DNA from: Elusimicrobiota bacterium
Lineage (GTDB): Bacteria; Elusimicrobiota; Elusimicrobia; Elusimicrobiales; Elusimicrobiaceae
Assembly: GCA_023393825.1 (NCBI GenBank)
Contig: JAEXBW010000044.1
Span: 1-12,912 of the forward strand
Length of the DNA: 12,912 nt
Direction: 5' to 3'
In this document: piece after piece, positions 1 to 6,731 of the stretch
Position numbering within the stretch: the first letter of the stretch is position 1
Layout of the letters: each line of letters starts with the position of its first letter
The notes under the pieces: model-generated
The model's input: the letters and a program-made list of their open reading frames with translations, nothing else
Database searches by the model: none
Told to the model about the DNA's origin: nothing
Made by a program: the position numbers and the translations under genes

Positions 1-57
1 AGCTTCGCTTTCCACTTGGTTAACGCGGCAGCCGAATGTTTTTATAAATATCTTCAT
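1..57 (-). CDS. mtaB: N-terminal fragment of MtaB/MiaB-family tRNA methylthiotransferase
   Basis: Only the first 19 codons lie in the window; the gene continues past the left edge on the minus strand. Reading from the ATG at 57-55 gives MKIFIKTFGCRVNQVESEA. This matches the start of the N-terminal domain of radical-SAM methylthiotransferases (T-x-G-C-x-V-N-Q-x-E-S), including the first conserved cysteine of that domain (C10). The family adds a methylthio group to position 37 of certain tRNAs; MtaB acts on t6A. The ATG overlaps the rsmE stop (ATGA, 4 nt), so the two are probably translationally coupled. The rsmE-mtaB pair downstream of a dnaK operon is known from Bacillus, which favours MtaB over MiaB or RimO. 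The subfamily call rests mainly on this context. Confidence 0.8.
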   Translation of the reverse strand, partial: MKIFIKTFGCRVNQVESEA

Positions 58-749
58 TGCAGGGCCGCCCAGCATGCGGCGGTTGCGGCAGTTTCCGCGC
101 GTAAAATGTTTGTGCCTAAAGACACACGGGCAAGGCCTGCTTTCTTGGCCAAGGCAACTTCGTCGGGCGTAAGGCCGCCCTCTGGCCCTATAAAAATAGC
201 CAAAGGTTCGTTTGCGGAGAAAGAAGAAAGCGCGGTGTTGATAGCTGTTTGGTGTTCGTCTTCGTAGCAGATAAGGCCTTTATTATATTGTTTAACAGCT
301 TCCGCAAAGTTAAGCGGCGCAAGAATCTGCGGGATTAAAGGTGTTTCGCACTGCTTTGCGGCGGCGATTACAATTTGATGCCAGCGCTCTTGTTTGGCTT
401 CCCACTTTTTAAGCAAATCCGCGTCGCTGCGGGCGGAAAATACGGGCTGAAACGCAAATACCCCCGCCTGAGTGCATTTATCAAGCAAGTCTTCCGTTGC
501 GGGGCGGGATATGGCGCAAAAACAAAGCGTTATCTGCCTTTTGGGCAGAACGCAGGGCAAAGGGTTTTCTATCACTCCGCAGGCTTGGCGGCCCGCGCAA
601 TCATTCAAAACAGCAAGGTATTTTTTACCTTTGCCGTCAAAGATTTTAAAGCTTTCCCCCGCTTTTATACGGGCTACTTTAATGTGACGGGTTTCCTCTT
701 CGCTCAATATAAAATTTGAGCCGTTTATATCCGCTAAATATTGTGGCAT
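54..749 (-). CDS. rsmE: 16S rRNA (uracil-1498-N3)-methyltransferase RsmE
   Basis: This 231-residue protein has the usual RsmE length. The family methylates N3 of U1498 in 16S rRNA, in the cytoplasm, using S-adenosylmethionine. Residues 1-65 form the PUA-like RNA-binding part, with ETRHIKVARIKAGE near the start. The rest is the SPOUT methyltransferase fold with its trefoil-knot motifs: IGPEGG at 187-192 followed by TPDE, and LG-x-x-ILRAETA at 211-221. The stretch AAAKQCETPLIP (129-140) sits where many homologues have an arginine after Q-x-G, so this segment is slightly divergent. The ATG at 749 has no Shine-Dalgarno sequence upstream, only A/T-rich DNA with a possible TAAAAT -10 box. The stop overlaps the next gene's ATG. 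A terminator separates it from the gene upstream, so it may be transcribed independently of the heat-shock genes. Confidence 0.95.
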   Translation of the reverse strand: MPQYLADINGSNFILSEEETRHIKVARIKAGESFKIFDGKGKKYLAVLNDCAGRQACGVIENPLPCVLPKRQITLCFCAISRPATEDLLDKCTQAGVFAFQPVFSARSDADLLKKWEAKQERWHQIVIAAAKQCETPLIPQILAPLNFAEAVKQYNKGLICYEDEHQTAINTALSSFSANEPLAIFIGPEGGLTPDEVALAKKAGLARVSLGTNILRAETAATAACWAALQ

Positions 750-761
750 ATATAAATTTTA
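750..761 (-). promoter_or_regulatory. Possible leaderless promoter of rsmE (-10 box TAAAAT)
   Basis: On the minus strand TTAGTAAAAT (TAAAAT at 761-756) is followed by only six bases, TTATAT, before the rsmE ATG. No purine-rich ribosome-binding site is present. Transcription from this box would start at or next to the ATG. No good -35 box is visible; the T-run of the preceding terminator lies at about the right distance. The same arrangement is seen upstream of tatD and the synthase gene at 9041-9859. Confidence 0.35.
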
Positions 762-775
762 CTAATTTTGGAGTT

Positions 776-814
776 TATAAAAAACAAACCGCAGCCCATT
801 TAAGAAGCTGCGGT
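776..814 (-). terminator. Intrinsic terminator after the gene at 835-1794
   Basis: ACCGCAGC (minus strand, 814-807) pairs perfectly with GCTGCGGT (795-788), giving 8 bp with an 11-nt loop. It is followed on the minus strand by TTGTTTTTTATA. It lies about 20 bp past the stop of the unknown gene and 27 bp before the rsmE start. Confidence 0.85.
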
Positions 815-834
815 AAGTTTTTACGTTAAAAAAA

Positions 835-1794
835 TTACATATTGTTGCAGGTGTTAAGCTGTAAAATTTCAAGATAGGTAAAGCGGCGCGGTTTATTTTC
901 TTTTATCTTTTCGGTAAGTTTTTGCGCAAAATTTACCTTAAACGCTTCGTCTTTAGCCCAGTCTTTTTGCACTTCTATAAACTCGTCCAAACTAATGGCT
1001 TGGCCTAATATCTGTGCGGACCAATATTCCGCCATTAAGCCTGTGCAGACTTCGGGCGTAAGCGCGGCGATTTGCTTTTTATCCTGCAAAACGGGATTAA
1101 TCACAAGGCCTATGCGGTTATTATAATATGCCTGCATAGCCTGTTCTTTTTCCGTCAACGGGCGGGCCTTGCCGCTTTGCGCGTATTTTTTGGCAAGCGC
1201 GACAAGTTTTTCGTTTTGCTTTTCGTCGCCTATCCAGTTTTTATGCATAAGGTCCAGCTGCTCTGCGGATATATTATTTTGCTTAATTTCATTGGCCCAA
1301 AAGAGTGCGTCTAAAGGTAATTCCTGCTCTTTAAGATTGTAGATAAGTTTGGACTCTAACTTTTGGAAGGCCTCAACTTCTTTTGCAAGGGCTTGGGCCT
1401 TTTCTCCCATATTATCGGCGAGTATATATTTAACATAAGCCTCGTCCGTTTCGGGCGATTTAAACTGCGCGGGGTTTTTAAGCGCTTCGTTTGCGTACTT
1501 TATAATATCTTCCTTCTGCACCGCACCCTGCGCAAACATTTCGGCGGTTTCTTCTAAAAAATCTTCCTGATTATCGCCTTCTTCAAAAAAGTATTCGGGG
1601 TAGACCATTTGATAGGCAAGCCCGTCGCCTATCGCTTTAGTAAAGGCCTCCGTCTTTTGATCTAAACCGATACCGATATTTATAAGGCGGCTTAAATCCC
1701 TTTTAAAAGAATATTCCTGCCAATACTTTGCGCCGATAACGCAAAGCGCCAAAACAACAAGAACGGAAAAGACAAAATAAAAATATTTTTTCAT
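835..1794 (-). CDS. Unknown protein with N-terminal membrane anchor
   Basis: I do not recognise this 319-residue protein. It begins MKKYFYFVFSVLVVLALCV: two lysines then one hydrophobic segment (about 4-22). It is therefore a signal-anchor or signal-peptide protein whose remainder lies outside the cytoplasmic membrane. The rest is charged, rich in K, E, Q and A and probably helical, with no cysteine cluster or catalytic motif that I can identify. The ATG at 1794 is preceded by AAGGGA with a 6-nt gap, so I reject the longer TTG reading from 1836. It has its own promoter (1825-1854) and terminator (776-814), so it looks monocistronic although embedded between dnaJ and rsmE. It occupies the place where Bacillus has prmA, but it is not a methyltransferase: there is no SAM-binding glycine motif. 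Confidence 0.8.
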   Translation of the reverse strand: MKKYFYFVFSVLVVLALCVIGAKYWQEYSFKRDLSRLINIGIGLDQKTEAFTKAIGDGLAYQMVYPEYFFEEGDNQEDFLEETAEMFAQGAVQKEDIIKYANEALKNPAQFKSPETDEAYVKYILADNMGEKAQALAKEVEAFQKLESKLIYNLKEQELPLDALFWANEIKQNNISAEQLDLMHKNWIGDEKQNEKLVALAKKYAQSGKARPLTEKEQAMQAYYNNRIGLVINPVLQDKKQIAALTPEVCTGLMAEYWSAQILGQAISLDEFIEVQKDWAKDEAFKVNFAQKLTEKIKENKPRRFTYLEILQLNTCNNM

Positions 1795-1800
1795 ATTATA

Positions 1801-1806
1801 TCCCTT
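1801..1806 (-). promoter_or_regulatory. Ribosome-binding site for the unknown gene at 835-1794
   Basis: AAGGGA on the minus strand, six bases (TATAAT) before the ATG at 1794. It decides the start in favour of MKKYFYF over the upstream in-frame TTG at 1836. Confidence 0.7.
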
Positions 1807-1824
1807 GCAAATTAAACTACATAA

Positions 1825-1854
1825 ATAATAGCACAAAAAAACCCCGCGTGTTAA
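1825..1854 (-). promoter_or_regulatory. Promoter of the unknown gene, embedded in the dnaJ terminator
   Basis: On the minus strand TTAACA (1854-1849) and TATTAT (1830-1825) are separated by 18 bp. A TG one base before the -10 box makes it an extended -10 (TGCTATTAT). The -35 box falls in the loop of the dnaJ terminator, and the spacer contains its 3' stem arm and T-run. The predicted start is near 1818, leaving a leader of about 25 nt with the AAGGGA site. Confidence 0.6.
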
Positions 1855-1863
1855 AGCGCGGGG
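1835..1863 (-). terminator. Intrinsic terminator of the hrcA-grpE-dnaK-dnaJ operon
   Basis: CCCCGCG (minus strand, 1863-1857) pairs perfectly with CGCGGGG (1848-1842), 7 bp all G-C, with an 8-nt loop. Seven T residues (1841-1835) follow directly. It lies 37 bp after the dnaJ stop. Confidence 0.92.
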
Positions 1864-1900
1864 AACAGGAAAATAACTTTATATTTTACGGCGGCTTGCG

Positions 1901-3022
1901 CTAAGCTATAAAACTAAAGAGATTTTCAAAAAAACTTTTATGGTTTTTATCCTGCCCGAAGGCTTCCGCAAGATTTTTTATAAGTTCCTTTTGCTTACTG
2001 TTAAGTTTTTTGGGTACGTCTATATTTAAGATAATTCTTAAATCGCCGTGTTTGGCGGGCTTGCCTAAAACAGGCATACCCTCTCCCTCCAGCACCACCA
2101 CGCTGCCGTGGGCGGAGCCTTCGGGTATAACGGCTTTAACTTCTTCCTTCTTAATATTTTTTATCTTAAGAACGCCGCCCAATACCGCTGTGGGGTAAGA
2201 GATTGTTTGCTCTATAATCAAATCTGCCCCGTCGCGCTGGAAAACATTATGCGGCTTTACGCGGACTTCTATATACAAATCGCCATAGCCGCCGTCATTT
2301 GTGCCGATGTCGCCGCCGTTAGGCACGCGCAAAACAATACCGTCGCGCACGCCTTGCGGAATTTTTACCGTCATAGAGGTTCTGGTTTTTTCCCTGCCGC
2401 TGCCGTGGCATTCTCTGCACGGCTTTTCTAAAATTGTACCTTGTCCGCCGCAATCGGGGCAAGCCTGACGCATAGAAAAGAATCCCTGACTAAACTGCAC
2501 CACGCCGCTGCCCCTGCAAGTGGGGCAAGTGCGGCGGGCAGAGCCTTCCTGCGCGCCTGTGCCGTGGCAAACGGAACAAGTGTCCACACGTGCATAAGAA
2601 ATAGTTTGCTCGGTGCCTTCAAAGGCTTCTTCTAAGGTAACTTCCGCCCTTTGTTTTAAATCATTGCCGCGTTGCGCCGTTCTTCTGCGCGCGCCGCCGC
2701 CACCAAAACTGCCGCCGAACATATCGCCGAAAACGGAGCTGAAAACATCTTCAAACCCGCCAAAGCCTTCCGTGTTAAAACCGCCGCCCATATTAAGGCC
2801 TTCCTGCCCGTAGTTATCGTACATTTGTCTTTTTTGCGGGTCCGAAAGTACTTCAAAAGCTTCGTTAACTTTTTTAAATTGTTCTTCCGCCTCGGGGTTG
2901 CCGGGGTTACGGTCGGGGTGATACTTCATCGCCATTTTGCGGTAGGCGGATTTAAGTTCCGCCTCGCTTGCGTCGCGCGTTACGCCGAGTGTGCTGTAAA
3001 AATCTTCTTTCTGTTTAGCCAT
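1901..3022 (-). CDS. dnaJ: Chaperone protein DnaJ (Hsp40, type I)
   Basis: DnaJ delivers unfolded substrates to DnaK and stimulates its ATPase. At 373 residues it is full length, with all type I regions in order. The J domain is residues 1-70, with HPD at 35-37. A Gly/Phe-rich linker spans about 75-112. Four CxxCxGxG-type zinc-binding repeats follow, with cysteine pairs 149/152, 166/169, 188/191 and 202/205. The rest is the C-terminal substrate-binding and dimerisation part. The ATG at 3022 has AAGGA upstream with a gap of about 11 nt. A 79-bp spacer with a stable hairpin separates it from dnaK, so its level may be set separately from DnaK. It is the last gene of the heat-shock transcript, ending at the terminator at 1835-1863. 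Confidence 0.98.
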   Translation of the reverse strand: MAKQKEDFYSTLGVTRDASEAELKSAYRKMAMKYHPDRNPGNPEAEEQFKKVNEAFEVLSDPQKRQMYDNYGQEGLNMGGGFNTEGFGGFEDVFSSVFGDMFGGSFGGGGARRRTAQRGNDLKQRAEVTLEEAFEGTEQTISYARVDTCSVCHGTGAQEGSARRTCPTCRGSGVVQFSQGFFSMRQACPDCGGQGTILEKPCRECHGSGREKTRTSMTVKIPQGVRDGIVLRVPNGGDIGTNDGGYGDLYIEVRVKPHNVFQRDGADLIIEQTISYPTAVLGGVLKIKNIKKEEVKAVIPEGSAHGSVVVLEGEGMPVLGKPAKHGDLRIILNIDVPKKLNSKQKELIKNLAEAFGQDKNHKSFFENLFSFIA

Positions 3023-3050
3023 AAAATCCGTGTTCCTTCTTTATCAAGTT

Positions 3051-3081
3051 TCCCCTGCCCCTAAAAATTAAGGGCAGGGGA
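3051..3081 (-). other. Stable hairpin between dnaK and dnaJ
   Basis: TCCCCTGCCC (minus strand, 3081-3072) pairs perfectly with GGGCAGGGGA (3060-3051), 10 bp and mostly G-C, with an 11-nt loop. It is followed by AACTTGATAA, not a T-run, so it is not a standard intrinsic terminator. I infer a role in mRNA processing, stabilisation of the upstream dnaK message, or partial attenuation before dnaJ. Confidence 0.75.
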
Positions 3082-3101
3082 AGATAACTAAAGCGCGTTG
3101 C

Positions 3102-4964
3102 TTATTTATCTACAACTTCCGCTTCTACTACATCGTCTTTTTTGGCTTCGCCCTGCGGCTTTGCCCCTTCAGCCTGGGAGGAGGCTGCACCCTGCGCGGC
3201 TTGTGCTTTGGCCTGAGCTTCTTTATAAATTATCTCGCCCAGTTTTTGGCCCGCTTCAAGCGCGGCATCTTTTGCTTTTTTAATTCTTTCCGTGTCGTCG
3301 GTTTTTACGGCTTCCTTAAGGTCGTTTAAGGCTTGTTCTATTTTAAGTCTTTCGTCCTGCGGAACTTTATCGCCGTGTTCTTTTAAAGCTTTTTCCGTCG
3401 TATAGAGTACGGAGTCGGCTTCGTTCTTGGCTTCAATTCTTTCCTTGGTTTTCTTGTCTTCGTCGGCATATTTTTCCGCCTGTTTGACAAAGTTATTAAC
3501 TTCGTCGTCGCTTAGCTTATTGGGGGACGTAATTGTAATATGCTGTTCTTTATTTGTGCCAAGGTCCTTTGCGGAAACTTTTAATATACCGTTAGCGTCA
3601 ATATCAAAGGTAACTTCTATCTGCGGCACGCCGCGCGGAGCGGGAGGAATGCCGTCTAAATCAAACTTACCCAAGGGTACGTTATCTTTTGCCATAGGGC
3701 GTTCGCCCTGCAAAACGTTAACGGTTACTGCGGGTTGGTTATCCGCCGCGGTGGAGAAAACCTGCGTCTTGCGCACGGGGATTGTGGTGTTTCTTTCTAT
3801 AAGTTTTGTAAACACGCCGCCCAAAGTTTCCAAGCCTAAGGAAAGCGGGGTAACGTCTAACAAAAGAATATCTTTTACATCGCCCGTTAATACGCCTGCC
3901 TGTATGGCCGCGCCGTTTGCGACGCATTCCATAGGGTCAATACCGCGTTCAATTTTTTTGCCGATATGCTTTTCCACATATTCCTGTACGATAGGCATAC
4001 GGGTGGGGCCGCCGACCATAATAATCTTATCAATCTCGGAAGAAGATAATTTAGAGTCGCTTATCGCTCTGTCTATTGAAGCGCCGCAGCGGTCTACAAT
4101 AGAACGGACAAGACTTTCCAATTTAGCGCGGGAAAGTTTCATTTCCAAATGTTTGGGGCCGCTTGCGTCCGCCGTGATAAAGGGCAGGTTAATATCCGTT
4201 TCCATTGTGGTGGAAAGTTCAATTTTGGCTTTTTCCGCCGCGTCTTTAAGACGCATAGAAGCCTGCTTATCGTTGGCAAGGTTTATGCCCGTGTTCTTTT
4301 TAAATTCATCAACCATCCAGTCAATGATGGCATTATCCATATCAGTACCGCCAAGCTTTGTATCGCCAGAGGTGGATAATACGTCAAATGTGCCTTCTTT
4401 ACCCATTTCCATAATGGTAACATCCAGCGTGCCGCCGCCTAAGTCAAAAACAAGTATTTTTTGTTCTTTGCCTGCTTTATCAATACCAAAAGCCAAAGCG
4501 GCTGCGGTGGGTTCGTTTAAAAGGCGGACAACTTCCAACCCCGCGATTTTACCCGCGTCTTTTGTGGCCTGACGCTGGTTATCGTTAAAGTAAGCGGGAA
4601 CCGTGATTACAGCTTTTTCCACGGGCTGGCCCAAAAAGGCTTCCGCGTCTTTTTTAACTTTCTGCAAGACGAAAGCGGAAAGCTGTTGGGGTGTAAATTC
4701 ATTGCCTCTTAAACTAAATTTATAATTTTCGCCCATTCTTCTTTTAAAGGCCGTTGCCGTGCCTTCGGGGTTGGCGACCGCTTGTCTGCGGGCGGGTTCG
4801 CCCACTAAGCGTTGTTCGTCTTTTGTAAAAGCGACATAAGACGGAAATGCTTTACCGCCGATAGAGCTGCCTTCCGCAGAGGGAATAATGGTTGCTCTTC
4901 CGCCTTCCATAACGGCTGCTGCCGTGTTTGAAGTTCCTAAATCAATACCTATAATTTTAGACAT
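3102..4964 (-). CDS. dnaK: Chaperone protein DnaK (Hsp70)
   Basis: This is a full-length 620-residue cytoplasmic Hsp70, which binds unfolded peptides in an ATP-driven cycle with DnaJ and GrpE. Visible motifs are the phosphate-1 loop IGIDLGTSNT (5-14), phosphate-2 loop FDLGGGTLD (173-181), adenosine motif VGGPTR (317-322), and the interdomain linker with hydrophobic LLLD (367-370) before VTPLSLG. The C-terminal tail is rich in A, Q, K and E and ends in EAEVVDK, the usual bacterial DnaK ending. Between NPEGTATAFKRRMG and FTPQQLSAFVLQ (about 66-100) it lacks the insertion of roughly 23 residues found in E. coli-type DnaK, so it is the short form. The start is supported by AAAGGAG upstream, 24 bp after grpE. 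A long open frame on the opposite strand is a codon-bias shadow. Confidence 0.99.
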   Translation of the reverse strand: MSKIIGIDLGTSNTAAAVMEGGRATIIPSAEGSSIGGKAFPSYVAFTKDEQRLVGEPARRQAVANPEGTATAFKRRMGENYKFSLRGNEFTPQQLSAFVLQKVKKDAEAFLGQPVEKAVITVPAYFNDNQRQATKDAGKIAGLEVVRLLNEPTAAALAFGIDKAGKEQKILVFDLGGGTLDVTIMEMGKEGTFDVLSTSGDTKLGGTDMDNAIIDWMVDEFKKNTGINLANDKQASMRLKDAAEKAKIELSTTMETDINLPFITADASGPKHLEMKLSRAKLESLVRSIVDRCGASIDRAISDSKLSSSEIDKIIMVGGPTRMPIVQEYVEKHIGKKIERGIDPMECVANGAAIQAGVLTGDVKDILLLDVTPLSLGLETLGGVFTKLIERNTTIPVRKTQVFSTAADNQPAVTVNVLQGERPMAKDNVPLGKFDLDGIPPAPRGVPQIEVTFDIDANGILKVSAKDLGTNKEQHITITSPNKLSDDEVNNFVKQAEKYADEDKKTKERIEAKNEADSVLYTTEKALKEHGDKVPQDERLKIEQALNDLKEAVKTDDTERIKKAKDAALEAGQKLGEIIYKEAQAKAQAAQGAASSQAEGAKPQGEAKKDDVVEAEVVDK

Positions 4965-4988
4965 ATATTTTGTTTCTCCTTTCTTAAA

Positions 4989-5570
4989 TTATTTTTTATC
5001 CTGCTCAGGTTCTTCTTTTTTCTTACCTACTATAACCTGCGCGGGTCTTATTACCGTGCCGTCAAGAGTAACACCCTTTTTAAGTTCCTCCAGCACCATA
5101 CAATCGTCTTTATCTTCGCACGGTATGGTGGTAACGGCCTCCTGCGTCATAGGGTCATAAGGTTTTCCTTTCGCGCACACCACGCATACGCCCTGCGCGT
5201 TAAAAGCCTTATTAAACTCCTCAAATATCATTTTTAAGCCTTGCTTTATATGCTTTATGTCCGCCCCTTCTTTTGAGGTTTCTTCCTGCGCTTTAAGCAG
5301 GGTGTCATATAAACTTAAAAGGCTTTTTATTACCTCTGTTCTGCCGTATTGTATTAACAACGGTTTTTCTTTTTCCGTACGTTTGCGGTAGTTTTCAAAG
5401 TCTGCCTGAAGCCTGATAAGCTGCTGGTAATATTCCTGCGCTTTATCTTCCTTCTGCTCCTGCGCGGGCGCTGTTTGCGCCTCTTGCGCGGCGGTATTGT
5501 TTTGCTGCTCGCAGGTTTGCGCGGGCTGACTTTCTTTATGATTTTTATGTTCTTCTTTCTTATTCGTCAT
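4989..5570 (-). CDS. grpE: Nucleotide exchange factor GrpE
   Basis: GrpE dimerises and releases ADP from DnaK, resetting the chaperone cycle. The 193-residue protein has a low-complexity N-terminus rich in Q, E, K and A (1-45), a long helical segment including LQADFENYRKRTEKEK (54-69), and the C-terminal beta domain with the family signature VIRPAQVIVG (173-182). Unusually for GrpE it carries a CVVC motif (129-132) and two further cysteines (151 and 157) around the conserved YDP-x-x-x-EAV region. The ATG at 5570 lies 5 bp after the hrcA stop, with only a weak purine stretch upstream, so translation is probably coupled to hrcA. dnaK follows after 24 bp. Confidence 0.97.
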   Translation of the reverse strand: MTNKKEEHKNHKESQPAQTCEQQNNTAAQEAQTAPAQEQKEDKAQEYYQQLIRLQADFENYRKRTEKEKPLLIQYGRTEVIKSLLSLYDTLLKAQEETSKEGADIKHIKQGLKMIFEEFNKAFNAQGVCVVCAKGKPYDPMTQEAVTTIPCEDKDDCMVLEELKKGVTLDGTVIRPAQVIVGKKKEEPEQDKK

Positions 5571-5575
5571 ATTTT

Positions 5576-6673
5576 TTATTCTTCTTCTTTATTTTCAAGA
5601 GAAGCCTGCCAATTTTGTATCTTTGTGCCAAGCATATCGCCTATAAAATTAACGAGGGACATCATCTTTGTATATTCCATGTGCTTTGGCCCGACTATGC
5701 CCAAAAGCCCTATGGTTTTATCGCCCACTTTATAGGCGGAGGTTATAATACTTAAATTTTTAAGTTCGGTAAGTTCGTTTTCCGCACCGATGCTTACGCT
5801 TACTTTTAAATCTTTATTATTTTGCAGTTCCTGCATTTTCTCGCCCAGGAATCCTGCAAATTTATCACGCTCTTCCATCACGCGCATCATTTGGCTTACT
5901 TCGCTGTATTCTTCCTGCCCGACGCCGTCAAACAGCTGGCTCATACCTTCTATGTATAACTGTTCGGAGCGGTTTTGCTCCACAGTCATATCTTTAAGTA
6001 TTCTGCAGGCAAGTTCACAAAAGCCGTCGCTATCGCAAGTACCATTGTTAAGGTTTTCCCAAAGCACTCTTTGCGCTTCGCGCATTGTAAGGCCCGATAT
6101 TTGCTCGTTAATATAATTGTTAAGCATCATCATTCTGGCGGGGGAAACCACATAGTTTACGCGTACGGGCCAGTGTTTTACCACGCCTTCTACGGTAACT
6201 AAAACCGCAAGCAAATTAAAAGGCCCCAGCGGAATAAAATCTAATCTTTGTACCGTGCTATCCTGCACATTGCTGGTAAATACAAACCCCGCGGAGTGCG
6301 ACAAGGCGGAAAGCATTCTGCACGTTTGCGTCATAACGCGGTTGATTTCGTCGGTGCTTTGCTTATATTCGTTTTCAATTTTCTCGCGCTCTTTAGAGGC
6401 GATTTTTTGTATTTTTGAAAGATAATCAACATAAAAACGGTAAGCTTTATCCGTGGGGATTCTGCCGCCGGAAGAATGCGGCTGGTATAAAAAGCCTTCG
6501 TCTTCCAGCTTCTTCATCGCGTTTCTTATTGTCGCGCTGGATACGCCGGGAAGCCCCTTTTGGGCCACTAATTCCGAGCCGACAGGTTTGCGTGTTTCCA
6601 CATATTCCTGTATTATCATTCTAAGGATTTTTTCTTCCCTGTCTTTTGCGATTTCGGGTTTAAGTACTCTCAT
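5576..6673 (-). CDS. hrcA: Heat-shock repressor HrcA
   Basis: HrcA is the transcriptional repressor of class I heat-shock genes. It binds CIRCE operators, and its folding is known in other bacteria to depend on GroEL. The 365-residue protein starts with a winged helix-turn-helix (about 8-80): ILRMIIQEYVETRKPVGSE, then VSSATIRNAMKKLEDEGFL, then the wing HSSGGRIPTDKAYRFYVD. The GAF-like dimerisation region follows, with family-typical SIGAENE and IGIVGPKHMEYTKM-like segments near the C-terminus. The ATG at 6673 has AGGGG four bases upstream. It is the first gene of the operon and has a consensus promoter and a CIRCE directly upstream, so it should repress its own transcription along with grpE, dnaK and dnaJ. 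Confidence 0.97.
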   Translation of the reverse strand: MRVLKPEIAKDREEKILRMIIQEYVETRKPVGSELVAQKGLPGVSSATIRNAMKKLEDEGFLYQPHSSGGRIPTDKAYRFYVDYLSKIQKIASKEREKIENEYKQSTDEINRVMTQTCRMLSALSHSAGFVFTSNVQDSTVQRLDFIPLGPFNLLAVLVTVEGVVKHWPVRVNYVVSPARMMMLNNYINEQISGLTMREAQRVLWENLNNGTCDSDGFCELACRILKDMTVEQNRSEQLYIEGMSQLFDGVGQEEYSEVSQMMRVMEERDKFAGFLGEKMQELQNNKDLKVSVSIGAENELTELKNLSIITSAYKVGDKTIGLLGIVGPKHMEYTKMMSLVNFIGDMLGTKIQNWQASLENKEEE

Positions 6674-6677
6674 ATAT

Positions 6678-6682
6678 CCCCT
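6678..6682 (-). promoter_or_regulatory. Ribosome-binding site of hrcA
   Basis: AGGGG on the minus strand, four bases (ATAT) before the ATG at 6673. The gap is short but workable, and no other purine block is closer to a start codon. Confidence 0.6.
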
Positions 6683-6703
6683 GACGTAAATTACCTTTTT
6701 ATT

Positions 6704-6730
6704 TTAGCAATCTTTTTAACCGACTGCTAA
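6704..6730 (-). promoter_or_regulatory. CIRCE operator (HrcA binding site)
   Basis: On the minus strand the arms are TTAGCAGTC and GATTGCTAA with exactly 9 bp between them. The CIRCE consensus is TTAGCACTC-N9-GAGTGCTAA, so each arm differs at one position (16 of 18 match). The operator begins one base after the -10 box of the hrcA promoter and covers the expected start site. HrcA bound here should block initiation or escape, and release it on heat shock. Confidence 0.95.
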
Positions 6731-6731
6731 T

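Noticed and set aside
1795..1836. Fourteen-residue N-terminal extension of the unknown gene, starting at a TTG
   Set aside because: It would read through the gene's own promoter and ribosome-binding site. The ATG at 1794 has AAGGGA at proper spacing and begins a normal signal-anchor.
3427..4572. Open frame of 381 codons on the plus strand opposite dnaK
   Set aside because: Long antisense frames are a known by-product of codon bias in hsp70 genes. The translation matches no protein, and dnaK on the other strand is certain.
6701..6730. TTAGCA-N18-TAAAAT as the hrcA promoter
   Set aside because: Both boxes are largely CIRCE sequence; the TTGACA-N17-TACAAT promoter just upstream is far closer to consensus and has the usual relation to CIRCE.
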